Positions 1-10,800 of a stretch of DNA of 64,000 bases are shown piece by piece. This DNA comes from Leptospirales bacterium (GTDB lineage: Bacteria > Spirochaetota > Leptospiria > Leptospirales > Leptospiraceae). The position numbers were made by a program, and so were the translations under genes. Positions within the stretch are counted from its first letter, which is position 1. Each line of letters begins with the position of its first letter. The DNA is taken from the NCBI GenBank assembly GCA_013297885.1, contig JAAFIR010000015.1:44360-108359 (forward strand), read 5' to 3'. Below the pieces are notes generated by a model. The model was not told the DNA's origin. It ran no database searches and saw only the letters and a list, made by a program, of their open reading frames with translations.

Positions 1-118
1 TAATTTATCTTCATTTAATACCAATTAAACGATTTTTTTTATTTGTGAAATTTTTTTGAAATTTATACAAATTTATTTACTAAACTGAAAAAAAAATAAA
101 GCTGTTTGTTATACTATT

Positions 119-358
119 ATGATGATGGATAAAATTAAAAACTTGGCTGTTAGTGATACTGGATTCATTTTTGATCCAAATACTGGGAACACTTTTTTGT
201 TAAATGAAACTGCATTGTTTTTATTTAACCAATTAAAAAGAAATTTATCAAAAGAAGAAATTTTAAATCTTCTTGAAGAAAATTATCTTGTTGAGAAAGA
301 CCAAGCTGAAAGGGACTATTCAGATTTTATGATTCAGCTAAATGAATTGGGTTTTTAA
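119..358 (+). CDS. PqqD-like peptide chaperone / RRE protein
   Basis: A 79-residue protein with the PqqD layout: an N-terminal stretch 'GFIFDPNTGNTFLLNETA', then predicted helices ending in an acidic C-terminus. PqqD-type domains usually bind a leader peptide or present a substrate to a modifying enzyme. The stop codon abuts the ATG of the ATP-grasp gene at 359, so the two are translationally coupled. The ATG-ATG-ATG run at 119 leaves the exact start open by a few codons. Small PqqD proteins beside ATP-grasp enzymes recall the 'HPr-rel-A' type clusters; no HPr-kinase-like gene is visible here, but the window begins just upstream. Family assignment is by pattern; the substrate is unknown. Confidence 0.75.
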   Translation: MMMDKIKNLAVSDTGFIFDPNTGNTFLLNETALFLFNQLKRNLSKEEILNLLEENYLVEKDQAERDYSDFMIQLNELGF

Positions 359-1393
359 ATGACTACTGTAGCAATCACTGGACTTTCTGCAAATGATAGT
401 CCAGCTCCTGGGGTTGGAATTTTACGATGTTTAAAAGAATCTTCACTTGATTTAAAATTAGTTGGTCTTTGTTATGATGTTTTGGACTCAGGAAATTTTA
501 TGGATTTAGTTTCCAATTCTTATTTAGTTCCTTATCCAAGTGCAGGACCAAATGAACTTTTAGAAAGAATCAAATTCATTTTACAAAAAGAAAAAATTGA
601 TATTTTGATTCCTTGTCTTGATTCAGAACTTTCAAATTATATAGAATTAAAAGACGAACTTGCTAAACTAGGTATCAAAACTTTTTTACCTTCCAAAGAA
701 GAACTTCATTCTAGAGACAAATCAGTGTTAGGTGAAAAGTTAAATGATACTGAAATTATTTATCCCGAAACTATGACTGTTTCTGATATACCAAGTTTAA
801 AAACTGCACTTGAAAAAATTTCTTATCCTTGTTTGATAAAAGGAATTTTTTATGAAGCTTATCTTGCATTTAATTATGAAGATGCAGTTGCTTATTTTTA
901 TAGACTTGGTTCAAAATGGGGCTTTCCTGTTCTAGTTCAAAAATACATCAAAGGGGAAGAATGTAATCTAGTCGGTCTTGTAAAAGATGGATCAGTTATT
1001 TCTTCTGTGATGATGAAAAAATTATTTCTCACAGATAAAGGAAAAGCTTGGGCTGGTGTTACTATTTTAAACGAAGAAGTAATGAGGCTTTCCAAAGAAA
1101 TTTTTAAAAAATTAAACTGGAACGGTGGTGCTGAATTAGAATTTATAATAGAACAAAATACAAAAAAAATTTATCTTTTAGAAATGAATCCTCGTTTTCC
1201 GGCTTGGATTTATTTAGCAAAAGCTGCAGGTTTAAATTTACCTGAAAATTTAGTAAAATATTTATTAGAAAATAAATTTGATACAAAAAATGATTTTGAA
1301 ATTGGTAAAGTATTTGTTAGACATTCTTGGGATGAAATTATTCCGATGAAGTTTATCGAAAATTTAAGCACAATGGGGCAGAGAGAAAAATGA
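359..1393 (+). CDS. ATP-grasp ligase (CarB/PylC-like)
   Basis: A 344-residue ATP-grasp enzyme. The N-terminal half looks like a Rossmann pre-ATP-grasp domain (starts 'AITGLSANDSPAPGVGILR'). The ATP-grasp core follows, with 'FPVLVQKYIKGEECN' near 190-205 and the Mg/ATP-binding 'EMNPRFPAW' near 280. Such enzymes activate a carboxylate as acyl-phosphate and join it to an amine. It overlaps the next gene by 4 nt and follows a PqqD-like gene with no gap. The likely role is ligation of an amino acid or peptide in the same pathway as the downstream decarboxylase. The substrate cannot be read from sequence. Confidence 0.8.
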   Translation: MTTVAITGLSANDSPAPGVGILRCLKESSLDLKLVGLCYDVLDSGNFMDLVSNSYLVPYPSAGPNELLERIKFILQKEKIDILIPCLDSELSNYIELKDELAKLGIKTFLPSKEELHSRDKSVLGEKLNDTEIIYPETMTVSDIPSLKTALEKISYPCLIKGIFYEAYLAFNYEDAVAYFYRLGSKWGFPVLVQKYIKGEECNLVGLVKDGSVISSVMMKKLFLTDKGKAWAGVTILNEEVMRLSKEIFKKLNWNGGAELEFIIEQNTKKIYLLEMNPRFPAWIYLAKAAGLNLPENLVKYLLENKFDTKNDFEIGKVFVRHSWDEIIPMKFIENLSTMGQREK

Positions 1394-2715
1394 AAAAAGA
1401 TTATATAAGACCCACTATCAAAAGACAGTTTATGGGAATGGCAAATAAATTTGGATCCTTAAATTTGCCTCAAGTGATTTCTGAAATTGACGGACATAAA
1501 ATTGAAGATTTAATAAAAGGATTTGGCTCACCACTATTTATTTTTTCGGAAAATTTAATTCGTAAAAAAATTAAAGAATTTAAAAACGCTTTTGAATCAA
1601 GGTATCCAAATTTTCAACCAACTTGGTCCTACAAAACAAATTATCTAAATTCTATTTGTAAAATTTTTCACGAAGAAGGTTTTTGGGCTGAAGTAGTTTC
1701 TTCATTTGAATACCAAAAAGCTCGTTTAAACGGTGTTAGTGGAAATAAAATCATTTATAACGGTCCAAGCAAATCTTATGATTCTCTAAAACTTGCAATT
1801 ATTGAAGGTGCTAAAATTCATATAGATCATCTTGATGAGCTAAATGATATTTTAAAAATCTCTGCTGAGTTAGAAAAAACAGTTTCAGTTTCCTTAAGAA
1901 TAAATTTAGATACAGGAACTTTTCCAAATTGGAATCGTTTTGGTTTTAATTTGGAATCTGGACAAGCTCTTGAAGCAGCTAGAAAAATTTCTCATTCAAA
2001 CGGCAAATTGAAGTTAATCGGAGTTCATGTTCATATCGGCACATTTGTTTTAGAAACAAATGCTTATAAAATTGCAGCAAAAAAAATCTCAGACTTTTAT
2101 ATCACTCTCCGAGATGAATTAAAACAGCCTATGAATTATATTGATCTAGGTGGAGGTTATCCTTCGAATAGCAAATTAAAATCTCAATATTTGAATACAT
2201 CTTATCTAATACCAAATTTTGATACTTATGCAGAAATTATTTGTAAAGAAATTTATGATGCTTTTTCTCCAGACGAACCTCCAACTTTATTCACTGAATC
2301 GGGTAGAGCAATGGTTGATGAAGCAGGATTTTTAGCAAGTTCAGTTGTGGGAACAAAACTTTTACCAAATGGAAAAAGAGCATATATTATGAATGCAGGT
2401 GTAAATCTTTTATATACTTCAACTTGGTATGATTATAAAATTTCTATTTTAAAAAATTCTGGATTTGGTTATGAAGACTCGATTCTTTATGGACCACTTT
2501 GTATGAATATTGATATTATCCGAGAAAATTGTTTATTACCTAATTTAGTAAAAGGTGATTCTATTTTAATTCATCCAGTTGGAGCATACAATGTTACCCA
2601 GTGGATGCAATTTATTGAAATGAGACCTGCAGTTGTATTAATAGACTCGAAGCAAAATGTAAAATTGATTCGTAGAAAAGAAACTGTAGAAGATCTAAAT
2701 TGCTTTGAATCATGA
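1390..2715 (+). CDS. PLP-dependent decarboxylase (DAP/ornithine decarboxylase, group IV fold)
   Basis: A 441-residue alanine-racemase-fold decarboxylase related to LysA. The PLP lysine is in 'WSYKTNYLNS' (about residue 82). 'HVHIGTF' near 218, 'DLGGGYPS' near 255 and 'ESGRAMVDEAG' near 305 are the usual PLP-phosphate and substrate motifs. The C-terminal 'GPLCMNIDI' and 'HPVGAYNVTQWMQF' correspond to the Cys and GAYN active-site segments. Its place between an ATP-grasp ligase and a membrane protein argues against a housekeeping lysine role. It probably decarboxylates a carrier-bound or modified amino acid (inference). Confidence 0.82.
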   Translation: MKKDYIRPTIKRQFMGMANKFGSLNLPQVISEIDGHKIEDLIKGFGSPLFIFSENLIRKKIKEFKNAFESRYPNFQPTWSYKTNYLNSICKIFHEEGFWAEVVSSFEYQKARLNGVSGNKIIYNGPSKSYDSLKLAIIEGAKIHIDHLDELNDILKISAELEKTVSVSLRINLDTGTFPNWNRFGFNLESGQALEAARKISHSNGKLKLIGVHVHIGTFVLETNAYKIAAKKISDFYITLRDELKQPMNYIDLGGGYPSNSKLKSQYLNTSYLIPNFDTYAEIICKEIYDAFSPDEPPTLFTESGRAMVDEAGFLASSVVGTKLLPNGKRAYIMNAGVNLLYTSTWYDYKISILKNSGFGYEDSILYGPLCMNIDIIRENCLLPNLVKGDSILIHPVGAYNVTQWMQFIEMRPAVVLIDSKQNVKLIRRKETVEDLNCFES

Positions 2716-4805
2716 ATAAATTTAATTTTATCAACTGGGTAATCAATTCCTATTCCAATTTAATTTTTAGTTCCGATAAAAAAATTGGAATTTGTATTTT
2801 ACTACTAAGTTTTTTAGATCCACATTCAGGACTACTTGGACTTGTTTCAACAATTTTGATTTTATCTTTTGCGATAGTATTTGGTGTTCATGAAGATAGA
2901 ATTTTAAAAGGACCTTATGGGTTAAATGGTTTATTATTTGGTCTATCTTTAAATTTATATCATGATATTAATTTAAATTTATTTTTAATTTTAACAATTG
3001 GTGTAATTTTACTTTTATTTATTTCCATCTTACAAGAAAATATTTTTGGAATATTTTTTAATCTTCCTGTGCTTTCTTTACCATTTGTTACAACTAGTTT
3101 AATTGTTTATTTTGCTCAATTAAATTATTCAGGTTTTGCAACTAAAACAATTTTTGTTTTTCCATTAAACCAATACTTTCCTGAATTACCTTCTTGGCTG
3201 GAATTTTATTTTAAAAGTCTTGGAGGAGTTTTTTTTCAATCTAGTCCTTGGGCTGGATTTTTTTTATCCTTATTGATTTTAGTATCAAGTAGAATTTTTT
3301 TTCTTTTATCTTTATTTGGATTTTTAATTTCAATTTGGTTTCATTCTAGTTTAAACGGTTCAAGCTTTCAACTTTTAGAAAATCCAATTGGGTTTAATTT
3401 TATTTTAACTTCAATTGCAATTGGAGGGTATTTTATTGTTCCAAGTGGAGCTAGTTTTGTTTTAGCAATTTTAGCAGCTATTGTAAGTGGAATAATTGCA
3501 TCTTTTGGAAAAATTTTTCTATTACAATACTATTTGCCTGTACTTGCTTTTCCATTTAACATAACTGTGCTATTATTTTTATATGTAACAAAACTTTTAC
3601 ACAATAAAAAGTTGATTCCAATTGATTTTACACCGGGCACAGCTGAAGAAAATTTGGACTATTATAAAACTAGACTAGAAAGATTTGGTGTTCATGGACT
3701 TTATATCAGACTTCCTTTTATGGGAAAATGGAAAGTGAGCCAAGGTTATTCAGGGGAATATACACATAAAGATAAATGGAAAGAAAGCCTCGATTTTGTT
3801 GCAGTAAATAATGAAAATCAAATTCGTAAAAATAAATCAGACATAAAAGAAGATTATTTTTGTTTTGGTTTACCTGTTCTAGCAACTTGTTCTGGAAAAG
3901 TGGTCAAAGTAATTAATCATTTAGAGGATAATGTTTTAAATGAAATTGATGCTCAGAACAATTGGGGCAATTTAGTGTTAATCGAACATAGTTTTTATTT
4001 GTATTCACAAGTTTCTCATTTACAAAAAAATTCTATTCTTGTTAAGGAAGGTGAATATATACAAGCTGGAACAAAACTTGGATTAGTTGGAAATTCTGGT
4101 AGAAGTCCTTTTCCTCATTTACACTTACATTTTCAAGGCACACCTGAAATTGGTTCTTCAACTATTCCAATTAGTTTTACACAATATTTAGATGAAACTG
4201 ATAACCCAAAAATAAAATTTAATTCGATTCCAAATGAAAATGATTTTATTTCACACTTAAGTTCTGATTATAATTTAAAAAACTTTTTTAATATAATCCC
4301 TGAAGAAAAATACAAAATCTTTTTTATAAAAAATGGAAAAGAACAAATTGATATTTGGAAAGCAAAACTTGATTTTTGGGGTTATCGTTATTTAGAAGAT
4401 GAACAAAATAATAGATTATATTTTTCCATTAACCAAGATTTTTTTTCTTGTATTGATTATATTGGAAAATATGATTCTTCTCTATTTTATTTTTTTCTAA
4501 GTAGTTATAGAATTCCATTTAGCAAAATTAATTCTTTATGGGAAGATAAAATCTCTTATAAATTCTTTTCCAATTTTTATGAAAAATTTTTTAAAGATAT
4601 AATTCAACCTTTTAGTGATAGATTTTCATTTATTTGGAAAGCAAAACTTGAAGAAACAGTAGAAGGAACTAAAATTATTTCTAATATTATCAATCATAAT
4701 GGAGATAGAATTGCGTCTGTTTCCATTTTAGTTTCAATTAACTTTCCTGGTGAAATTATTTTGAACGTGAATCAATCCAAATTTTATATAAGGAGTGATG
4801 AATGA
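2712..4805 (+). CDS. Urea-transporter-like channel fused to M23 metallopeptidase
   Basis: A 697-residue protein. Residues 1-300 are about ten hydrophobic segments with the internally repeated pattern of bacterial urea transporters (first half includes 'GPYGLNGLLFGLSLN'). Residues about 330-490 form an M23 domain: a His...Asp pair in 'THKDKWKESLDFV' (near 350), 'HSFYLYSQVSHL' and the metal-binding 'HLHLHF' (near 475). Residues 500-697 are an uncharacterised C-terminal domain. M23 enzymes cut or bind peptidoglycan cross-bridges, so this domain should face the periplasm. It overlaps both neighbours by 4 nt. The channel may move an amine or amide product of the upstream enzymes (inference). Confidence 0.8.
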   Translation: MNKFNFINWVINSYSNLIFSSDKKIGICILLLSFLDPHSGLLGLVSTILILSFAIVFGVHEDRILKGPYGLNGLLFGLSLNLYHDINLNLFLILTIGVILLLFISILQENIFGIFFNLPVLSLPFVTTSLIVYFAQLNYSGFATKTIFVFPLNQYFPELPSWLEFYFKSLGGVFFQSSPWAGFFLSLLILVSSRIFFLLSLFGFLISIWFHSSLNGSSFQLLENPIGFNFILTSIAIGGYFIVPSGASFVLAILAAIVSGIIASFGKIFLLQYYLPVLAFPFNITVLLFLYVTKLLHNKKLIPIDFTPGTAEENLDYYKTRLERFGVHGLYIRLPFMGKWKVSQGYSGEYTHKDKWKESLDFVAVNNENQIRKNKSDIKEDYFCFGLPVLATCSGKVVKVINHLEDNVLNEIDAQNNWGNLVLIEHSFYLYSQVSHLQKNSILVKEGEYIQAGTKLGLVGNSGRSPFPHLHLHFQGTPEIGSSTIPISFTQYLDETDNPKIKFNSIPNENDFISHLSSDYNLKNFFNIIPEEKYKIFFIKNGKEQIDIWKAKLDFWGYRYLEDEQNNRLYFSINQDFFSCIDYIGKYDSSLFYFFLSSYRIPFSKINSLWEDKISYKFFSNFYEKFFKDIIQPFSDRFSFIWKAKLEETVEGTKIISNIINHNGDRIASVSILVSINFPGEIILNVNQSKFYIRSDE

Positions 4806-6325
4806 AAAAAATTTTCTTTTGTATATTTTTATCTTATTCCATATTTTCTGAAAACTTAAATGAAGCTTTGGATTTAATCAAATCAGAAAATTATGGGGAA
4901 GCAAAACAAGTTCTAGAAAAAATTATTGAAAAAGAAAAAGATTTTGTTTATGCTTATACAAATCTAGGTTTTGTCTATTATAAACTTGGTGAATATGATA
5001 AATCAATTGAAGCATATAAAAAGTCCTATGAACTAAATCCAAGCTTTGAATCTAAACATGGTCTGGCTTGGTCTTATTTAGAAAAATTAGATTTTGAAAA
5101 TGCTAAAAAATTTAGTTTAGAAGCATTAGAAATTTATCCCGGAAATTATTTAGCCAATTTAGCTTTTATAGAAGCAAATTATCGAAGTAAAAACTACAAA
5201 GATGCACTGACTGGTTTTAAGAACATGGAAAAATTTTATGGAAAGAATGAAGTTTTATCCTATAAAATTGCTGTTTGTGAAAAAGAACTTGGTAATGAAG
5301 AAAAATCAAATCAAGTAATTGAAGAAATTTATAATAGCGAACCAAAAGATAAAGAAATCCGGTATTTACTTGGACTTAGTCCAAAAGTACCCAGTTACAA
5401 ATTGAATTTGGACTATGGAAATTTTAGCTTTCAAAAATCAGATATAATCGGTAGTGGGTTCAGAAAAGGTGCTGGGTTTGAAATTGAATTAAATGATAGT
5501 TTTAAATTTAGTGGAAATTTTCACCAATCCAAATCAGATAATAAAACAAATCAAAATGGTATTGAAAATTATTTTTTAAATGAATACAATTTGCTTCAAT
5601 ATTCGCTATATAATTTTAATCCAAGTTTAATCAGTAACTATTATGGCTTAATTGGAAATAGATACAACTTATACAACATTGTAAAAGAAAAAGATTTTCA
5701 AATAAATTATTTTGATTTAAAAACTGATTTTAAATTTGCATTCAACCAAAAATTAAAACTACAATATTTTTCTGCAAATGGAAATAATGAATTTTTAAAA
5801 AATGCAAATGCATTCAAATTATCTTATGAATATGGACTTGTATATAAATTTGGAATTGGACTTTCATCTATTTATAATCCAAATCATTCTGGTGGACAAT
5901 TGGATATAAATTTTTATTTCCCATTTTTAAAATATTTTTATTCTTTTTCAAATATTAGCTTTCAAAGTTTACAAAAAAAAGAAACTGAATATTTACTAAT
6001 ATCTGCTCTTCCTGTTACAACTGTAAAATACAATTATAAGTTCAATTACCAGTCCACATATTTTGTTCAAGAAATTGGTTTTAACTCTTCTTATTTTTAT
6101 TCAGGTTTAGGAATTAAAGTTGGAGAGGCTTTAACTCCAATAGTTGGCGATTCATGGATTTATACTCCGTTTAGAATTCAAAATGGTGCATATATTTTTA
6201 TAGGTAAAAATTTATTTGAAAATTTATCAATGAAATTAGAATACTCGAAAGATTCTTGGATTGATTCTCTAGATAAAAAAGTTTATTCTGATTTTACAAA
6301 ATTCCAGCTCCAAATGAGGTTTTAA
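4802..6325 (+). CDS. TPR protein with outer-membrane beta-barrel C-terminus
   Basis: A 507-residue protein with a short signal peptide (MKKIFFCIFLSYSIFS), then about four TPR units over residues 20-200 ('AYTNLGFVYYKLGEYDKSIEAY' region). Residues 210-507 alternate polar and aromatic residues as in beta-strands and end in phenylalanine ('LQMRF'), the classical outer-membrane porin terminus. It resembles YaiO-type TPR/barrel proteins. It overlaps the UT-M23 gene by 4 nt and is followed at once by a second TPR gene. It is likely the outer-membrane part of the cluster. Confidence 0.75.
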   Translation: MKKIFFCIFLSYSIFSENLNEALDLIKSENYGEAKQVLEKIIEKEKDFVYAYTNLGFVYYKLGEYDKSIEAYKKSYELNPSFESKHGLAWSYLEKLDFENAKKFSLEALEIYPGNYLANLAFIEANYRSKNYKDALTGFKNMEKFYGKNEVLSYKIAVCEKELGNEEKSNQVIEEIYNSEPKDKEIRYLLGLSPKVPSYKLNLDYGNFSFQKSDIIGSGFRKGAGFEIELNDSFKFSGNFHQSKSDNKTNQNGIENYFLNEYNLLQYSLYNFNPSLISNYYGLIGNRYNLYNIVKEKDFQINYFDLKTDFKFAFNQKLKLQYFSANGNNEFLKNANAFKLSYEYGLVYKFGIGLSSIYNPNHSGGQLDINFYFPFLKYFYSFSNISFQSLQKKETEYLLISALPVTTVKYNYKFNYQSTYFVQEIGFNSSYFYSGLGIKVGEALTPIVGDSWIYTPFRIQNGAYIFIGKNLFENLSMKLEYSKDSWIDSLDKKVYSDFTKFQLQMRF

Positions 6326-6913
6326 ATGCGTTACATTTTATTTTTAGTTTTTTCAATTTCGATTTTTTCAGATGATTTATATGATTCTTATATTTTAGAA
6401 TCAAAAGGAAAATATGCAGATGCTCTTCAACTTGTGGAAAAATTATCGAAGTCTGAATCAAATGAATATCTATATCAAATTCGATCTGCTTGGTTGTCTT
6501 ATCTAAATGCAGAATATACCAAATCAATAGAATATTATAAAAAAGCTCAAATACTTACTCCAGATTCGATTGAACCAAAACTTGGTTTGATTAAAGTTTA
6601 TACAGCACTTGGACAAACTAAAAATGTAGAATCAACTTGTAAAACAATACTAAAACAGGATCCAAAAAATTATATCGCTAGAACAAATTTAGCATATTCA
6701 ATTTACCAATTAGGTAATTTTAAAGACGCTAGAAAAATTTACGAATCTGTATTAGTAGATTACCCAGCAGATTTAGAAATGATTTTGGGACTTGGTTGGT
6801 CTTATTTAAAAGAAGGTGAAAAACAGAAATCAAAAGAAAGTTTTAATCGTGCTTTGAAAATTTCTCCTCAAAATCCGAGAGCTCAAGAAGGATTATGGTA
6901 TGCAGGAAAATAA
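6326..6913 (+). CDS. Exported TPR-repeat protein
   Basis: A 195-residue protein starting directly after the stop of the preceding gene, with a signal peptide (MRYILFLVFSISIFS) and four to five TPR units up to residue 190 (for example 'ARTNLAYSIYQLGNFKDARKIYE' region). It is probably periplasmic and may bind the TPR/barrel protein encoded upstream. It is the last gene of the 0.1-6.9 kb operon; about 40 bp separate it from the cNMP-binding gene, which may still be co-transcribed. Confidence 0.75.
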   Translation: MRYILFLVFSISIFSDDLYDSYILESKGKYADALQLVEKLSKSESNEYLYQIRSAWLSYLNAEYTKSIEYYKKAQILTPDSIEPKLGLIKVYTALGQTKNVESTCKTILKQDPKNYIARTNLAYSIYQLGNFKDARKIYESVLVDYPADLEMILGLGWSYLKEGEKQKSKESFNRALKISPQNPRAQEGLWYAGK

Positions 6914-6955
6914 AATAGATTTTGACAAATTAGAATCACTTTTTAAAAGTTAATT

Positions 6956-7831
6956 ATGCTAGATCAACTTATTACAACCATTAATTGGCAAAATTATCAT
7001 ACTAATCAAAAGAGATATAAAGCTGGGACGTTTATTATAGAACAAGATTCACCACCGTCCAGTTTATTTATTTTAGTAAAAGGAATGCTTTATACTTATA
7101 GAAATAAAACTCTTATTTCAACTGTAGACAAAGCTGGAGAATATTTTGGTGAAGTATCTATTCTATTAAACATTCCACATTCAGCTACAGTAGAAACTGT
7201 AGTTGAATCAGAAATCATTGAAATTCCTTTTAAAGATGTTACTCCTTTTCTAACGAATAGTCCAATAGTTGCAATTTCTCTTGCAAAAAGTTTGGCAGAT
7301 AGATTAGTAAATCAAAATGCACAACTAGCAAAAAAAATTGTTGAACCACTAAAAAATTTGGAAGAACAAAAAAATACTAAAAGTAGAACTAGCATTAAAG
7401 ATAATTTGGATTTAAATGGTTTAAAAAATCACTACAAAGAATTTAGACCAAATGTGGAACTAATTTTACAAGGCAGAAAACCAACAGCACTTTATATTTT
7501 AGTAAGTGGAAAAGTAGAAATTATAAAAAATAGCAAAGTAATTGCTGTAGAAGATGTTCCTGGATATTATTTTGGAGATGTTTCAGTGTTGAGAGATTCT
7601 CCTGCAAATGCAACAGTTAAAACTATTGATAAAACAATTTGTATTGAAATTCCAATATCGAGAGTTTCAGAATTTTTAACTCACTCACCTGATGTAGCAA
7701 TTAATATTGCTAGAAAATTAGCTGAAAGAGTATTAACAATTAATGACGAATTTTTACATCTTCAAGAAGAGTTATCAAGAAAAAATATGTTAAAATTTGT
7801 AAAAAATAATTTTAATTTTGAAAATTTTTAA
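6956..7831 (+). CDS. Tandem cyclic-nucleotide-binding-domain protein
   Basis: A 291-residue cytoplasmic protein made of two cNMP-binding domains, residues about 20-120 and 165-270, without a DNA-binding helix-turn-helix. Both contain the phosphate-binding-cassette pattern: 'GEYFGEVSILLNIPHSATVE' in the first and 'GYYFGDVSVLRDSPANATVK' in the second. Neither has the canonical Arg-Thr/Ser-Ala tip seen in classical cAMP sites (here PHSATV and PANATV), so ligand choice is uncertain. Its 3' end overlaps the start of a giant nucleotide cyclase by 14 nt, so effector and synthase are probably made together. Confidence 0.85.
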   Translation: MLDQLITTINWQNYHTNQKRYKAGTFIIEQDSPPSSLFILVKGMLYTYRNKTLISTVDKAGEYFGEVSILLNIPHSATVETVVESEIIEIPFKDVTPFLTNSPIVAISLAKSLADRLVNQNAQLAKKIVEPLKNLEEQKNTKSRTSIKDNLDLNGLKNHYKEFRPNVELILQGRKPTALYILVSGKVEIIKNSKVIAVEDVPGYYFGDVSVLRDSPANATVKTIDKTICIEIPISRVSEFLTHSPDVAINIARKLAERVLTINDEFLHLQEELSRKNMLKFVKNNFNFENF

Positions 7832-10800
7832 ATTATTTTTTCTTTTACCAATTTTTTTTTTCTGTTCAAAATTAGAAAAAAATTCTCTAATTCTAAAAGA
7901 TGGAATTTTAGATATTCAAAACTGGAGTCCAACTAAAAGTTCTATACTTAAATTATCTGGAGCTTGGGAGTTTTATCCAAAACAATTTTTAATTCCAGAA
8001 GATTTTGAAAATAATAAAACAAATTCAGGTAAACTATTCCATAAAGTTAACTCCTCTTGGAATGAAATTCTATTTGAAGAAAAAAAACTTGGTTCTGAAG
8101 CTTTTGGAACATATAGATTGATAATTTTAACAAAAAAAGATTATGAAAATAAAGCGATTTATTTTGCATCTTTTTCAACTGCTAGTAGAATCTGGTTAAA
8201 TGGGAAAGGAATTTTTGCTTCTGGGAAAGTTTCTAGGGAAGCAAAAGACCATATCCCAAGTTATAAAAATGGATTTTTTCATTTTCCTGTTGATAAAGAA
8301 GAAATAGAAATTATTATACAAGTTTCTAATTTTAATTATCCCAAAGGTGGAATTGATACTGATATTTTTTTTGGAAATGAAGATGAAATTCAAAGTTTAA
8401 GAGACTCGAATCTATTTTCAGATCTATTTTTATTTGGAATTTTATCTGCTTTATCAGTTTACAATTTAGTAATTTATTTAATTAGAAGAAAAGACAAACA
8501 AGCACTTTATTTTGCAATATTTTGTTTTATTTCATCTTTAAATATAGGCACACAAAGAGAAAAAATTTTTTCCGAATTTTTTAATCTTTCTTGGTTAATG
8601 AATTTAAAATTATTCTATTTAAGTTTTAACTTTGTTGCTTTTTCTTTATATCTTTATTCAAAAGAAATGATTCAAATTTTATATGAAAAATTTTTTTCAA
8701 AATTATTTTTTACTATTATTCCAATTTCTAGTTTAATTATACTATTTACTGGTAGTAGTTTTTTTCCGTTAATTTTTGAGCCATTTCTGTTTTTCCAAAC
8801 AACTCTCGGTGTTTTAGTATTCTTTTTTATGATAACAACTTTTCTAAAAACAAAATCAAAAGATGATTTTTTATTTATAATATCTTACTCAGTTCTTTTT
8901 TTATTTTATTCATATGAACAGTTTCAACGAGATTTTGAAGTGCAAATTGAAAATCTTCCTCCAATGGGATTGATTTTTTTTAGTTTTGTTCAGGCAATTT
9001 TATTAGCTAAAAAATTTTCAAAAGGTTTCCAACTTTCTGAAAAGTTATCTGAAGAATTAGAACACCAGAATGAAAAACTAAAAAACTTAGATAAATTAAA
9101 AGATGAATTTTTATCTAATACCTCCCATGAATTAAAAACACCACTTCATGGTATCATTGGAATTACTGAATCATTAATCGATGGAGTTTCTGGAAATTTA
9201 AATCATGAAGCAAAAAAAAATCTTTCATTAATTTTGATGAGTGGAAAAAGGTTAAACAATTTAATTAATGATATATTAGATTTTTCCAAACTTAAAAATC
9301 ATGATTTGAATATAAAAAAACAATCTTTAGATTTAAAAATGATTTTGGAGATGGTTATCACATTATTAAATCCTCTAGCTAAACAAAAAAATTTAATTAT
9401 CGAATCAAATATTTCTGAAATAAAAGTTCTTGGTGATGAAGATAGAATACAACAAATATTTCTAAATTTAATAGGAAATTCAATCAAATTTACAGATGAA
9501 GGAAAAATTTCCATTCAAGCTGAAATCAAAAATGATATAGTCCAAATTCAAGTCAAAGATACTGGAATTGGAATCCCAAAAGAAAAATTAGAAACAATTT
9601 TTTTATCTTTTGAACAAGTGGATTCTTCAATTTCAAGAATTTATGGTGGAACTGGAATTGGTTTGTCTATAGTAAAAAAATTAGTAGAGCTTCATGGTGG
9701 AAAAGTTTGGGCTGAATCTGAAGAAGAAAAAGGAACATCTATTTTTTTTACTTTAACTTTATCAAATTTGAAAGAAGTGGAAAATAACCCAGAAATAAAA
9801 GAAAAATTAATTACTTCTGAACAAGATACATTAGTTTTATCTAATGAAGCAAAAGAAATTAGTATTCCTCAACCAAATAGAATTAGAATTTTAATTGTGG
9901 ATGATGAGCCAATTAACTTACAAATTTTAGAAAACCAATTATCAATTAATAATTACGAAATTTTTAGATCAATTAACGGAGAAGAAGTAATTGATTTAAT
10001 TAAAAATAAAAAAATTATTCCTGATTTAATTTTACTCGATGTTATGATGCCTAAGCTTTCTGGGTATGAAACTTGTAAGATCATTCGAGAAGAATTTTCA
10101 GAATCTGAACTACCCATTTTGATGCTTACTGCAAAAAATAGACTACAAGATTTAATTGAAGGTTTTTCATCAGGAGCAAATGATTATTTAGCAAAACCAT
10201 TTTCAAAAGATGAATTACTAACTAGAATTAAATCTCATCTAAATTTATTAAAAACAAATCGTTCAACAAGAAGATTTTTTCCGAATGAGTATTTAGAATT
10301 TTTATCTAAAGAAAGTATTTTAGATATTGAACTGGGAGATCATATTAGTAAAGAAATGACTGTGATGTTTTCAGATATTAGATCATTTACAACTATTTCA
10401 GAACAAATGACTCCTAAAGAAAATTTCGATTTTGTAAATTCTTATCTTTCAGAGATGAGTCCAGTTATTCAAAAAAATCAAGGGATTATTGTTAAATTTC
10501 TTGGTGATGGTTTTATGGCTTTGTTTCCAAATCAATCTATTGATGCAATTCTAGCAGCACAGGATTTACAAGTTGCACTTGAAAATTATAATTCCAAAAG
10601 AATTTTAGAAAATAAAATTCCAATTCAAGTTGGAATCGGAATTCATTATGGAAAAATGATGATGGGACTTGTAGGGAATTCATCTAGGCTTCAAGGTGAT
10701 GCATTCTCAGATTCTGTAAATTTGGCTGCAAGAGTGGAAAGTTTAACAAAACAATATAATGCATCAGTAATTATTACTGAAGATGTAAAAAAAAATATTA

